Assembly (NCBI RefSeq): GCF_004339525.1
Contig: NZ_SMGE01000001.1
Span: forward strand, 4,030,001 to 4,094,000
Reading direction: 5' to 3'
Length of the DNA stretch: 64,000 nucleotides
Source of the DNA: Flavobacterium sp. 90
GTDB lineage: Bacteria > Bacteroidota > Bacteroidia > Flavobacteriales > Flavobacteriaceae
Shown here: positions 27,405 through 35,458 of the stretch, in pieces
Numbering within the stretch: position 1 is the first letter of the stretch
Layout: each line of letters opens with the position of its first letter
Translations under genes and position numbers: made by a program
Notes under the pieces: generated by a model
What the model was told of the DNA's origin: nothing
The model's input: the letters and a program-made list of their open reading frames with translations, nothing else
Databases searched by the model: none

Positions 27405-27653
27405 ATGAGTACTTTTAGAAGAAGTCAAAATCGCGCAAATCCAAATAAGCTGAACAATATACTTTCAACGCTTATTTTTATTTTGATATTAAATGTAAGC
27501 ATTCAAATCTGGTTACTATATGCTTCCCTAAATAATGCACTGGATAATAACAATGAAATATTAATACCTGCATTTATAGCTTCGGCAGTTCTGTTTTTTA
27601 TAGGTTTTGCATGGCTATATTACCTGCCAACCGGAAATTTCAGAAAGAAATAA
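27405..27653 (+). CDS. Small two-helix membrane protein, last gene of the nitrate operon
   Basis: An 82-residue protein with two hydrophobic helices (about 18-40 and 53-73) between basic ends (MSTFRRSQNRANPNK and NFRKK). It lies 23 nt after the Rieske gene. It could be a membrane subunit or assembly factor of the complex. It may belong to a small Bacteroidota family (possibly DUF6755), but I cannot confirm that. Confidence 0.65.
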   Translation: MSTFRRSQNRANPNKLNNILSTLIFILILNVSIQIWLLYASLNNALDNNNEILIPAFIASAVLFFIGFAWLYYLPTGNFRKK

Positions 27654-27775
27654 TTTGAAGTTTCAATAATTTCAATGACTTATAAAAGCTATTTGATTGG
27701 TTTTTCTGAAATAATTTAAAGAATAAAGCTTAAATTTATAATCTTTTAGAAATTTAGAAAATCAATGATTTTAAC

Positions 27776-27806
27776 TAAGTATAAATACTTATATTTGTAA
27801 TAAGTA
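27776..27806 (+). promoter_or_regulatory. moeA operon promoter with 10-bp phased TAAGTA/TACTTA boxes
   Basis: TAAGTA (27776), TACTTA (27786) and, downstream, TAAGTA (27801). The second box overlaps the -7 element TATATTTG (27790-27797). No TTTG is found at the -33 place (27767-27770). Similar layouts precede the nas, nrt2 and nirB genes. Confidence 0.65.
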
Positions 27807-27833
27807 TTTATTGCAGTAAATAAAATAGCAACC

Positions 27834-29006
27834 ATGATTCAAGTTGAACAAGCATTATCAATTATTGCAGAGAATAGCACAAACATGCCAATTCAGAAAA
27901 TACCAGTGCGTCAGGCATTGGGATACATTTTGGCAGAAACAATTTATTCTCCCATCAATATGCCGCCATTTCGGCAATCGGCAATGGATGGATATGCTTT
28001 TATTCACAGTGAAAGACATCAATACGATATTGTTAGTATTTCACAAGCCGGAGATCATTCTAATATAAAGATAAATCCAAACGAAGCAGTCCGCATTTTT
28101 ACTGGTGCTTTTGTGCCTCATAATGCTGATACGGTTGTAATGCAGGAACATGTAATGGCAAATGAAAAATCAATTTTGATTACTAATATGCCTAAACAAT
28201 TTGCAAATGTTCGAAATAAAGGAGAGCAAATTGAAAAAGAAGATGTTGTCTTTGAAGCCAATACTTTGATTACACCGGCAGCAATTGGATTTTTGGCCTG
28301 TCTGGGAATTACAGAAATTGAAGTTTATAAAAAGCCGAAAGTGGCCATTTTAGTAACAGGAAATGAATTAGTAAAGCCCGGAAAAAAATTACCAAAAGGG
28401 AAAATTTACGAAAGTAATTCAGTGATGTTAGAAGCAGCACTTCAAACAATTGGAATAAAAAAGACAAAAGTTTATAAAGTAAAAGACAGCCTGAAAGCTA
28501 CTAAAAAAGCACTTAAAGGAATTTTAGATAAATATGATATCGTTTTAATTTCAGGTGGAATTTCTGTTGGAGATTACGATTTTGTAAAAGAAGCGTTATT
28601 AGAAAATGGAGTAGAAGAGCTTTTTTATAAAATCAATCAGAAACCCGGAAAACCAATGTTTTTTGGATCTAAAAAGGAAACTTTAGTATTTGCGTTACCG
28701 GGAAATCCTGCTTCCTCACTTACTAATTTTTACGTTTACGTTTATCCTGCAATAAAAAACAGAATGGGATTCTCGGATACACATTTGCCAAAAATTGTTC
28801 GGAAATTAAACTCAGGTTTTACCAATACAACTGGAAAAACATTGTTTTTAAAAGCGTTATACGATCAAACAAATGTGACAATTCTGGAAAGCCAAAGTTC
28901 AGCAATGCTCAATACTTTTGCGATTGCAAATAGTTTATTAATTGTTCCAAGTGATGTAGAAACCTTAAAGAAAGGACAGCTTGTAACATTATTACCAATT
29001 GATTAA
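27834..29006 (+). CDS. moeA: Molybdopterin molybdotransferase MoeA
   Basis: A 390-residue protein that inserts molybdate into adenylylated molybdopterin. Family marks: PPFRQSAMDGYAF (about 45-57), IFTGAFVPHNADTVVMQE (about 87-104), NKGEQIEKEDVVF, and the MoaB-like core VAILVTGNELVKPGK ... SGGISVGDYDFV ... KPGKPMFFG ... ALPGNPASS. First gene of a nine-gene Moco and siroheme operon. Its promoter carries the same boxes as the nitrate assimilation genes, so cofactor supply is likely tied to nitrate use. Confidence 0.96.
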   Translation: MIQVEQALSIIAENSTNMPIQKIPVRQALGYILAETIYSPINMPPFRQSAMDGYAFIHSERHQYDIVSISQAGDHSNIKINPNEAVRIFTGAFVPHNADTVVMQEHVMANEKSILITNMPKQFANVRNKGEQIEKEDVVFEANTLITPAAIGFLACLGITEIEVYKKPKVAILVTGNELVKPGKKLPKGKIYESNSVMLEAALQTIGIKKTKVYKVKDSLKATKKALKGILDKYDIVLISGGISVGDYDFVKEALLENGVEELFYKINQKPGKPMFFGSKKETLVFALPGNPASSLTNFYVYVYPAIKNRMGFSDTHLPKIVRKLNSGFTNTTGKTLFLKALYDQTNVTILESQSSAMLNTFAIANSLLIVPSDVETLKKGQLVTLLPID

Positions 29007-29139
29007 TAAGAATTAGAAAATTAGGCAATTAGAAAAATAGATAATTGAAATATGAAATGCGGTATGTAAAATTAAACATACAGCATAAACAAACTTGAAA
29101 CTTGAAACAAAGAAAACCTGAAACAAAATAAAAAAACGA

Positions 29140-29886
29140 ATGCAGTTACTTAGTTCCGAAAATATCTTATTATTCAGTTTTGCCTTAATCGTGATTGCTT
29201 TTTTATATTCTAGTGTTGGGCACGGCGGAGCATCGGGATATTTAGCATTGATGACCATTTTTGCTTTTCCGGTTGCAATTATGAAACCATCGGCTTTGTT
29301 GCTTAATTTGTTTGTTTCGAGTATTTCGTTTTTCTTTTATTATAGAATGAATTATTTCAAGCCAAAATTGTTTTATCCTTTTGCAATTGCATCGGTTCCA
29401 GCGGCATTTATTGGTGGTTTTATCACTTTGGATAATGCTATATATAAAATTATTTTGGGAGCTGTATTGGTTTTTGCGGCGTTAAGATTGTTTGGAGTAT
29501 TTAATTTTAAAGAAAAAGAAGCGGTTCAGATAAACTTACCTTTTGCATTAGCGATAGGATTTATTATAGGGTTATTATCTGGAATGTTAGGTATTGGTGG
29601 AGGAATTATTCTAAGTCCTATTTTATTGTTTTTAGGATGGGCTTCAGTAAAAGAATCGGCTGCGATATCAAGTTTATTCATTTTTGTGAATTCATTTGCC
29701 GGAATGTTGGGTTTCTTTCTAGGAGGAAAAACAATTCCAACAGAAAGTTTTTATTTGGTTCCGATTGCTGTTATCGGAGGAGTTTTAGGTGGATTTTATG
29801 GAAGCGGTTATTTCTCTAATAAAACATTGAAAATGGTTTTAGGAGCAGTTATCCTAATGGCAAGTATAAAGTTGATTTTTCCATAA
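29140..29886 (+). CDS. TauE/SafE (TSUP) family membrane exporter
   Basis: A 248-residue protein with about eight helices and the duplicated TSUP signature: SSVGHGGASGYLALM (about 24-38) in the first half and LSGMLGIGGGIILSP (about 147-161) in the second. TSUP proteins export sulfite, sulfoacetate or related anions. In a Moco/siroheme operon it could handle sulfite, nitrite or molybdate-related anions; which one is open. It lies 133 nt after moeA, with a repeat-like spacer. Confidence 0.88.
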   Translation: MQLLSSENILLFSFALIVIAFLYSSVGHGGASGYLALMTIFAFPVAIMKPSALLLNLFVSSISFFFYYRMNYFKPKLFYPFAIASVPAAFIGGFITLDNAIYKIILGAVLVFAALRLFGVFNFKEKEAVQINLPFALAIGFIIGLLSGMLGIGGGIILSPILLFLGWASVKESAAISSLFIFVNSFAGMLGFFLGGKTIPTESFYLVPIAVIGGVLGGFYGSGYFSNKTLKMVLGAVILMASIKLIFP

Positions 29887-29983
29887 ATTGAAATAAATGA
29901 TATAATTGAATCATGCAAATTCTAAGGTTGAAACCTCCGGCAATGCTAGAAAAACGAGTAAAAAGATGCTATATAAAACATAG

Positions 29984-30003
29984 CCCAAGGTTTTAACCTT
30001 GGG
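29984..30003. repeat. CCCAAGGTTTTAACCTTGGG palindrome
   Basis: Perfect 20-bp palindrome followed by ATTTT. It may act as a weak terminator after the TSUP gene but belongs to a dispersed repeat type (AAGGTTGAAACC nearby at 29922). Confidence 0.5.
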
Positions 30004-30083
30004 ATTTTAGATAATATGTTGAAAAAACAAGATTGGTAAAATCTGAAACCTGAAACAAAGAAAACCTGAAACAAAAAATATTC

Positions 30084-30656
30084 ATGGAAACTCTAACAGT
30101 ATTTATTCTTTGCGGTGGAAAAAGTTCCCGAATGCAGTCAGAAAAAGGACTTGTTTTGTTCCAGAATAAACCATTTATAGAACATATAATTAAGGCTATT
30201 TTGCCTATTACAGATAAAATAAAATTAGTAACAGCAAATAAAGAATACAATTATTTGCCTTATGATAAAATTCCGGACACGGTTACAGACAAAGGACCTT
30301 TAGGAGGTATTTATACCGCTTTGACAGATTCTGAAACCGAGTTTAATTTGATTCTTAGTTGCGATATTCCGTTAATTTCAACCGAATTATTATCAGAACT
30401 AATTTCAAAACATAATCAGGAAGCCGAAATTACGGTTTTTGCTTCCGAAAGCAGAATGCATCCATTAATTGGGATTTATTCGAAAAAATTAATTTCCGTT
30501 ATCAAAAGCGCAATTGATAACGATGATTTAAAAATGATGAATTTAATTGCAAAGATTCCGCATCAAATCATCACAATAGAAGAAAGTGAAAACTTTCATT
30601 TGACCAATATTAATTCGATAGACGAATTAAACGATCTGAATATTAATTTAAGTTAA
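30084..30656 (+). CDS. mobA: Molybdenum cofactor guanylyltransferase MobA
   Basis: A 190-residue nucleotidyltransferase that adds GMP to Moco. The GTP-binding LCGGKSSRMQSEKGLV (about 8-23), DKGPLGGIYTAL (about 71-82) and CDIPLI magnesium site (about 96-101) are intact. It makes the MGD form needed by both molybdenum enzymes in this window. It ends 5 nt before the methyltransferase gene. Confidence 0.93.
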   Translation: METLTVFILCGGKSSRMQSEKGLVLFQNKPFIEHIIKAILPITDKIKLVTANKEYNYLPYDKIPDTVTDKGPLGGIYTALTDSETEFNLILSCDIPLISTELLSELISKHNQEAEITVFASESRMHPLIGIYSKKLISVIKSAIDNDDLKMMNLIAKIPHQIITIEESENFHLTNINSIDELNDLNINLS

Positions 30657-30661
30657 TAATT

Positions 30662-31453
30662 ATGAAAGGCTTAAAAACACCCAGATTAACAATTGTAGGC
30701 GCAGGTCCTGGAGATGTTGAACTAATTACCTTAAAAGCAATAAAAGCACTGGAAAATGCTGATGTTGTTTTGTACGATGCATTAGTTAATGAAGAACTAT
30801 TGCAATATGCAACAAATGCAGAAATTGTTTTCGTGGGAAAACGCTTGGGCTGTCATGCTTATACACAAGATCAGATCAATGAATTGATTGTTTCGATGGC
30901 AAATCGTTATGGTCATGTCGTGCGATTAAAAGGTGGAGATCCCTTTATTTTTGGACGAGGAAGTGAGGAAATTGAATATGCAGAACACTATAATTTAGAA
31001 ACGGCAATGGTTCCGGGAATTTCGTCTGCTTTAGGTGTTCCGGCTTCGGTTGGTATTAGTTTGACACAACGCCAGATCGCCGAAAGTTTTTGGGTAATTA
31101 CAGGAACAACTTCAAATCACGAATTATCTAAAGATGTGCATTTAGCCTCAAAATCAGCTGCAACGGTCGTGATTTTAATGGGAATGCATAAATTGGAGGA
31201 AATTATAGCTATTTATCAAGAAAACCGCACGGATGATTTGCCAATTGCGATTATCCAAAACGGAACAAAAAATACAGAGCAAAAAGTAGTAGGAACTATA
31301 AGTTCAATTGCTAAATTAGTATCTGAAAATAAGATTTCATCGCCGGCAATTATTGTAATTGGCGAAGTGGTGAAAAATACCTCAAGATTAACCTCTTATT
31401 TTCAGGAGCATTTTGAGGACGAATTTATCTTTCAGAATTTAAATTTAAAATAA
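30662..31453 (+). CDS. cobA: Uroporphyrinogen-III C-methyltransferase
   Basis: A 263-residue SUMT enzyme that methylates uroporphyrinogen III to precorrin-2 for siroheme. SAM-binding VGAGPGDVELITLKA (about 11-25), DALVN, RLKGGDPFIFGRG (about 80-92) and VPGISSALGVPA are present. It is the short form without the CysG dehydrogenase/chelatase part, which must be encoded elsewhere. Siroheme is the cofactor of NirB in this window. Its stop overlaps the moaD start by one base. Confidence 0.94.
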   Translation: MKGLKTPRLTIVGAGPGDVELITLKAIKALENADVVLYDALVNEELLQYATNAEIVFVGKRLGCHAYTQDQINELIVSMANRYGHVVRLKGGDPFIFGRGSEEIEYAEHYNLETAMVPGISSALGVPASVGISLTQRQIAESFWVITGTTSNHELSKDVHLASKSAATVVILMGMHKLEEIIAIYQENRTDDLPIAIIQNGTKNTEQKVVGTISSIAKLVSENKISSPAIIVIGEVVKNTSRLTSYFQEHFEDEFIFQNLNLK

Positions 31454-31689
31454 TGATTGAGATTAAATATTTTGGAGCTGTCGCCGAAAAAACGAAATGT
31501 GAGTTTGAGAAAGTTTCTTTTTCAGATATATCATTGGAGGAATTATTATTGGATTTAGAAAAGAAATATCAGTTTGAATCACTTTCATTTAGTGTGGCAA
31601 TCAATCAAAAAATAGTACCAAAGGGAACAGGTTACAAATTACAAACAAGTGATGTTGTAGCTTTATTGCCTCCTTTTGCCGGAGGATAA
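31453..31689 (+). CDS. moaD: Molybdopterin synthase sulfur-carrier subunit MoaD
   Basis: A 78-residue ubiquitin-like protein ending in Gly-Gly (PPFAGG), the end that is adenylylated and thiocarboxylated. IEIKYFGAVAEKTKCEFE at the start and VALLPPFAGG at the end are typical. TAATG links it with the upstream gene. Its activating enzyme is encoded 11 nt downstream and its partner MoaE two genes on. Confidence 0.94.
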   Translation: MIEIKYFGAVAEKTKCEFEKVSFSDISLEELLLDLEKKYQFESLSFSVAINQKIVPKGTGYKLQTSDVVALLPPFAGG

Positions 31690-31700
31690 TATAAAATTTC

Positions 31701-32771
31701 ATGAATACATCAGAACGCTATAATCGACAAATAATTCTTCCGGAGATTGGAGAAATTGGACAACAGAAATTAACAAAGGCTAAGGTTTTAATTATCGGAG
31801 CTGGTGGTTTAGGTTCGGCTGTATTGCCTTATTTGGCGGCTGCTGGTGTTGGAGAAATTGGAATTGTAGATAATGATGTTATTGAGATTTCGAATTTGCA
31901 CAGACAGGTAATTTATAAGAGTTCTGCAGTTGGAAAGTATAAAGCTGATGAAGCTAAATTGATGATTTCTGAGTTGAATCCGCTAGTTAAAGTTCAGACA
32001 ATTACGGAGAGATTATCGGCAAAGAATGCGATTTCATTATTCGAAAAATATGATATTATTGTTGATGCAACAGATAATATTGCTATTAAATATTTGATTA
32101 ACGACGGTTGTATAATTACAAACAAACCAATGGTTTATGGATCTATATTTAGATTTCAAGGTCAGGTTTCAGTTTTTAATTATCATAACGGACCAACTTA
32201 CAGATGTTTATATCCGGATGAAAATACACAATCTGCTAATTGTGAAGATGCTGGAGTAATTGGGATTTCAGTTGGAATTATAGGAATGCTTCAAGCCAAT
32301 GAAGTTATCAAAATGATTTTGGAAATTGGAAATGTTTTAAGCGGTAAAATATTGGTGTATAATATTCTAAATAATGATCAGCAAAAATATGATTTCGAAA
32401 AGAATACTGATATCGTAATAGATAAAATAGTTTTCGAGGAAAAATATAAAGAAGTTAAAAATCATGTTGAAGAAATTTCTGTGAATGAAATTCTGAGTGA
32501 AATTGATAATGCTGAAGTTCTTTTTTTAGATGTTAGAAACGAAGATGAAGTTCCAAGAATAAATTTCAGGAACGTAATTCAGATTCCGCTTTTAAATTTA
32601 GAAAATGAAATAGAAAAACTGGATAAAAACCAAACTATTTATGTTTTCTGTCAATCCGGAATAAGAAGTAAAATCGCAGTCGAATTGCTTCAAAAACATC
32701 AGTTTAGAAACATAAAAAGTGTTGTCGGTGGTGCTTTAGCATTCAATAAAATATTAAAAGAAAAAGTATAG
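31701..32771 (+). CDS. MoeB/ThiF-like adenylyltransferase with C-terminal rhodanese domain
   Basis: A 356-residue fusion. The E1-like domain (about 1-240) has RYNRQIILPEIG, the nucleotide loop GAGGLGSAVLPYLAAAGVG (33-51) and DNDVIEISNLHRQV. A rhodanese domain (about 265-356) follows, with an intact CQSGIRSK active loop. It should adenylylate the MoaD terminus and probably deliver the sulfur as well, as in MOCS3-type fusions. No second sulfur-carrier protein is seen nearby, so MoaD is the likely partner. Confidence 0.92.
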   Translation: MNTSERYNRQIILPEIGEIGQQKLTKAKVLIIGAGGLGSAVLPYLAAAGVGEIGIVDNDVIEISNLHRQVIYKSSAVGKYKADEAKLMISELNPLVKVQTITERLSAKNAISLFEKYDIIVDATDNIAIKYLINDGCIITNKPMVYGSIFRFQGQVSVFNYHNGPTYRCLYPDENTQSANCEDAGVIGISVGIIGMLQANEVIKMILEIGNVLSGKILVYNILNNDQQKYDFEKNTDIVIDKIVFEEKYKEVKNHVEEISVNEILSEIDNAEVLFLDVRNEDEVPRINFRNVIQIPLLNLENEIEKLDKNQTIYVFCQSGIRSKIAVELLQKHQFRNIKSVVGGALAFNKILKEKV

Positions 32772-32772
32772 C

Positions 32773-32940
32773 CACAGATTTTACAGATTAAAAAGATTAT
32801 AAATTTGTTAGCCACCAATTACACAAATTAGCAGGAATTAATTTTTAATAATTATTAAGCATAAAAAAATTAGTGAAAATTAGTGCAATTCGTGGTAAAA
32901 GAAAAAATCATTTTAATCCATATAATCCGTGGCAAAAAAA
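32773..32940. repeat. Nested inverted repeat of GCCACAGATT / AATTCGTGG type
   Basis: GCCACAGATTTTACAGATTA opens and ATCCGTGGC closes the block; inside it lie ACACAAATTAGCAGG and GTGCAATTCGTGG arms. Relatives lie at 58325-58390, 59810-60030 and 61009-61215. It interrupts the Moco operon without coding capacity. Confidence 0.6.
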
Positions 32941-32949
32941 TAAAAACAA

Positions 32950-33387
32950 ATGAGCAAAAATGTATTTGTAGAAGGACCAATTTCTCCTGAATTTATAGCA
33001 GAATCGATTGCAAAACACCAATCAAAACATACGATTGGTGCGCATAATATTTTTTTAGGGCAAGTTCGTGCTGATGTTATTCATGATAATACAGTTGTCG
33101 CAATTGATTATTCGGCTTATACGGATATGGCAAACGAGGCTTTGTACACAATTCGAGAAAAAGCTTTTGCTAAATTCGATTTAACCTGTATGCATATTTA
33201 TCACAGTTTAGGTGTAGTAAAAGCGGGTGAAATTTGTTTGTTTGTATTTGTTTCGGCAACCCGACGTAAACAAGTTTATGAAGCGACAGAAGCTATCGTA
33301 AACTGGATCAAAACAGATGTGCCGATTTTTGGAAAAGAAATGTTTGAAAACGATACATTCACCTGGAAACAAAACAATAATGGTTGA
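32950..33387 (+). CDS. moaE: Molybdopterin synthase catalytic subunit MoaE
   Basis: A 145-residue protein. HTIGAHNIFLGQVRADV (about 28-44), an IDYSAYTDMANEA segment, the ICLFVFVSATRRKQVYEA stretch and the C-terminal catalytic lysine region WIKTDVPIFGKE are all family marks. With MoaD it turns cyclic pyranopterin into molybdopterin. Its last eight bases overlap the start of moaC-mogA. Confidence 0.94.
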   Translation: MSKNVFVEGPISPEFIAESIAKHQSKHTIGAHNIFLGQVRADVIHDNTVVAIDYSAYTDMANEALYTIREKAFAKFDLTCMHIYHSLGVVKAGEICLFVFVSATRRKQVYEATEAIVNWIKTDVPIFGKEMFENDTFTWKQNNNG

Positions 33388-34294
33388 TATTACGCATAAA
33401 ATAAGTACTTTAAGAACTGCAACAGCAACGGCAATAGTCAAAGTTAGTAAACAGGAAACAATTGATGCTGTGGTAAATAATCTGGTACCAAAAGGAAACG
33501 TGCTTGAAATGGCAAAAACTGCGGGATTATTTGCAGTGAAAAATACCCATTTATCAATTCCGGATTGTCATCCAATTCCTATTGAATTTACTTCAGTAGA
33601 ATATAAAATTGAAGGTTTGACAATTGAGATTATTTTCAATGTAAAAACGGTTTATAAAACCGGAGTTGAGGTCGAAGCAATGCACGGCGCATCAATTGTT
33701 GCGTTGACAATGTACGATATGTTGAAACCAATTGATAAAGAAATCGAAATTTCGACTATTAAATTAATAAACAAAGAAGGCGGAAAATCGTCTTTCAAAA
33801 ATAAATTTCCAAACGTAATTAAAGCTGCGGTTTTTGTTTGCTCGGATTCAATTTTTGCAGGAGATAAAGAAGATCGTTCCGGAAAAATTATAGTTGAAAA
33901 ATTAACTTCTTATGGAGTAGAAGCGGCGCATTATGAAATTATTCCAGATGAATTTGATATTATTCAGGAAAAAACAAAAGCTTTCGCCAAAGAACATCAA
34001 CTAGTTATTTTTACGGGAGGAACCGGATTATCTCCAAGAGACGTTACGCCGGAAGCATTGTCGCCACTGCTTGAAAGCAGAATTCCTGGAATCGAAGAAG
34101 CAATCAGGGATTACGGACAACAAAGAATGCCGTATGCGATGTTATCAAGAACAGTTGCAGGAACATTAGGAAAAAGTTTGGTTTTGGCTTTGCCGGGATC
34201 AACAAACGGTGCAAGAGAATCTATGGATGCTGTTTTTCCGCATGTAATGCATGTTTTTCATATTTTAAAAGGTAAAAATCATGACACCCTCTAA
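33380..34294 (+). CDS. MoaC-MogA/MoaB fusion (cyclic pyranopterin synthase and molybdopterin adenylyltransferase)
   Basis: Start set at the ATG at 33380 (MVDITHK), overlapping moaE by 8 nt. Of 304 residues, the first about 150 are MoaC: KGNVLEMAKTAGL, LSIPDCHPIPIE and TGVEVEAMHGAS carry the active-site histidines and lysine. YDMLKPID replaces the common YDMCKAVD. The rest is MogA/MoaB-like: CSDSIFAGDKEDRSG, TGGTGLSPRDVTPEA and ALPGSTNGARESMDAVFPH. The fusion joins the second and the adenylylation steps of Moco synthesis. It overlaps moaA by 14 nt. Confidence 0.93.
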   Translation: MVDITHKISTLRTATATAIVKVSKQETIDAVVNNLVPKGNVLEMAKTAGLFAVKNTHLSIPDCHPIPIEFTSVEYKIEGLTIEIIFNVKTVYKTGVEVEAMHGASIVALTMYDMLKPIDKEIEISTIKLINKEGGKSSFKNKFPNVIKAAVFVCSDSIFAGDKEDRSGKIIVEKLTSYGVEAAHYEIIPDEFDIIQEKTKAFAKEHQLVIFTGGTGLSPRDVTPEALSPLLESRIPGIEEAIRDYGQQRMPYAMLSRTVAGTLGKSLVLALPGSTNGARESMDAVFPHVMHVFHILKGKNHDTL

Positions 34295-35288
34295 AACCAT
34301 TTTAACGGATGATTTTGGGCGAAAACACAATTATTTGCGTATTTCGTTACTAGAGAAATGCAATTTGCGTTGTACGTATTGCATGCCTGCTGACGGAATT
34401 GCATTGTCTCCAAAAGCTAGTTTAATGACAGCAGATGAGATTTTTGATTTGGCCCAAATTTTCGTAGAAAATGGTGTAGATAAAATAAGATTAACAGGCG
34501 GAGAACCTTTGCTGAGAAAAGATTTTCCTGAGATTGTATCTAAATTATCGACCTTAAATACTTCGCTTTCAATTACTACAAATGGTATTCTTATTGATCG
34601 TCATATTGATGTTTTGAAGCAAGCCAATATTAAAAAAATCAACTTAAGTTTAGATACTTTAATTGCTTCTAAGTTTAACTCTATAACGTTAAGAAATCAG
34701 TTTGAGAAAGTAATTGATAATATGCATTTACTTCTTAATAATGATTTTCATGTAAAAGTAAATGTGGTTTTAATAAAAAGATTTAATGATAACGAAATAA
34801 TCGATTTTATTAAATTAACTCAGTTTTTGCCTATTTCGATTCGGTTTATTGAGTTTATGCCTTTTGCCGGAAACCAGTGGGACAGAAGTAAAATGGTATC
34901 TCAAAATGAAGTTTTATCGGAACTAGAAAAAGCTTTTTCATCCCAAGAAATTCTTAAGCTTGAAGACGAAAAAAACTTTACCGCCAGAACTTATAAAATA
35001 AAAGACTTTCTGGGAGATTTCGGGATTATTAGTTCGATTACAAATCCGTTTTGTGATGGTTGTAACCGAATCCGCCTGACGGCAAACGGGAAAATAAAAA
35101 ATTGTCTTTTCTCTCATTCTGAGACCGATTTATTAACGCCTTTTAGAAATGGCGAATCTATCACGAATTTGATTTCGGAATCTATTAAAAGCAAGAAAAA
35201 AATCAGATCAGGAATGGTTAGTATTTCTGAAATGGATGATCCAAAACTTCATTTTGATAATCGCAGTATGATTGCGATTGGAGGATAA
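34281..35288 (+). CDS. moaA: GTP 3',8-cyclase MoaA (radical SAM)
   Basis: A 335-residue enzyme for the first step of Moco synthesis. The radical SAM cluster motif CNLRCTYC has cysteines at 27, 31 and 34, and RLTGGEPLLR binds SAM. The C-terminal second cluster is NPFCDGCNRIRLTANGKIKNC. It ends in Gly-Gly, which is essential in characterised MoaA proteins. Last gene of the operon; it overlaps the moaC-mogA gene by 14 nt, which suggests translational coupling. Confidence 0.95.
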   Translation: MTPSKTILTDDFGRKHNYLRISLLEKCNLRCTYCMPADGIALSPKASLMTADEIFDLAQIFVENGVDKIRLTGGEPLLRKDFPEIVSKLSTLNTSLSITTNGILIDRHIDVLKQANIKKINLSLDTLIASKFNSITLRNQFEKVIDNMHLLLNNDFHVKVNVVLIKRFNDNEIIDFIKLTQFLPISIRFIEFMPFAGNQWDRSKMVSQNEVLSELEKAFSSQEILKLEDEKNFTARTYKIKDFLGDFGIISSITNPFCDGCNRIRLTANGKIKNCLFSHSETDLLTPFRNGESITNLISESIKSKKKIRSGMVSISEMDDPKLHFDNRSMIAIGG

Positions 35289-35323
35289 GTTTGAAAGGTT
35301 TATTGTTTTGAGAATCTTCGAGA

Positions 35324-35356
35324 ATCTTTGTCAAAGTTTAAAACTTTGACAAAGAT
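35324..35356. repeat. ATCTTTGTCAAAGTTT palindrome (33 bp)
   Basis: Perfect 16-bp arms around one base, after moaA. Same repeat type as 7369-7399 and about 49690-49715. It may also end the moa transcript, although the T run is short. Confidence 0.65.
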
Positions 35357-35420
35357 AGCGTATTGTTTAGTGGTTGCTTCGTTCCTCGCAATGACAAACC
35401 AAATCTAAAAGTTTTTGCAT

Positions 35421-35452
35421 AAAAAAAGGTTCAACAATTAAGTTAAACCTTT
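35421..35452 (-). terminator. Intrinsic terminator of the Lys/Ala-rich gene
   Basis: On the minus strand AAAGGTTTAAC pairs with GTTGAACCTTT (one G-T pair) and is followed by a T run. It lies 7 nt past the stop of the 35459-36061 gene. Confidence 0.75.
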
Positions 35453-35458
35453 CTAATA

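Noticed and set aside
27654..27833. Moco riboswitch upstream of moeA
   Set aside because: No extended pairing of that kind is seen; the space is taken up by the phased boxes and the -7 element.
31701..32771. ThiF of thiamine synthesis
   Set aside because: No thi genes are near, and moaD lies 11 nt upstream, so a MoeB/MOCS3-like role is preferred.
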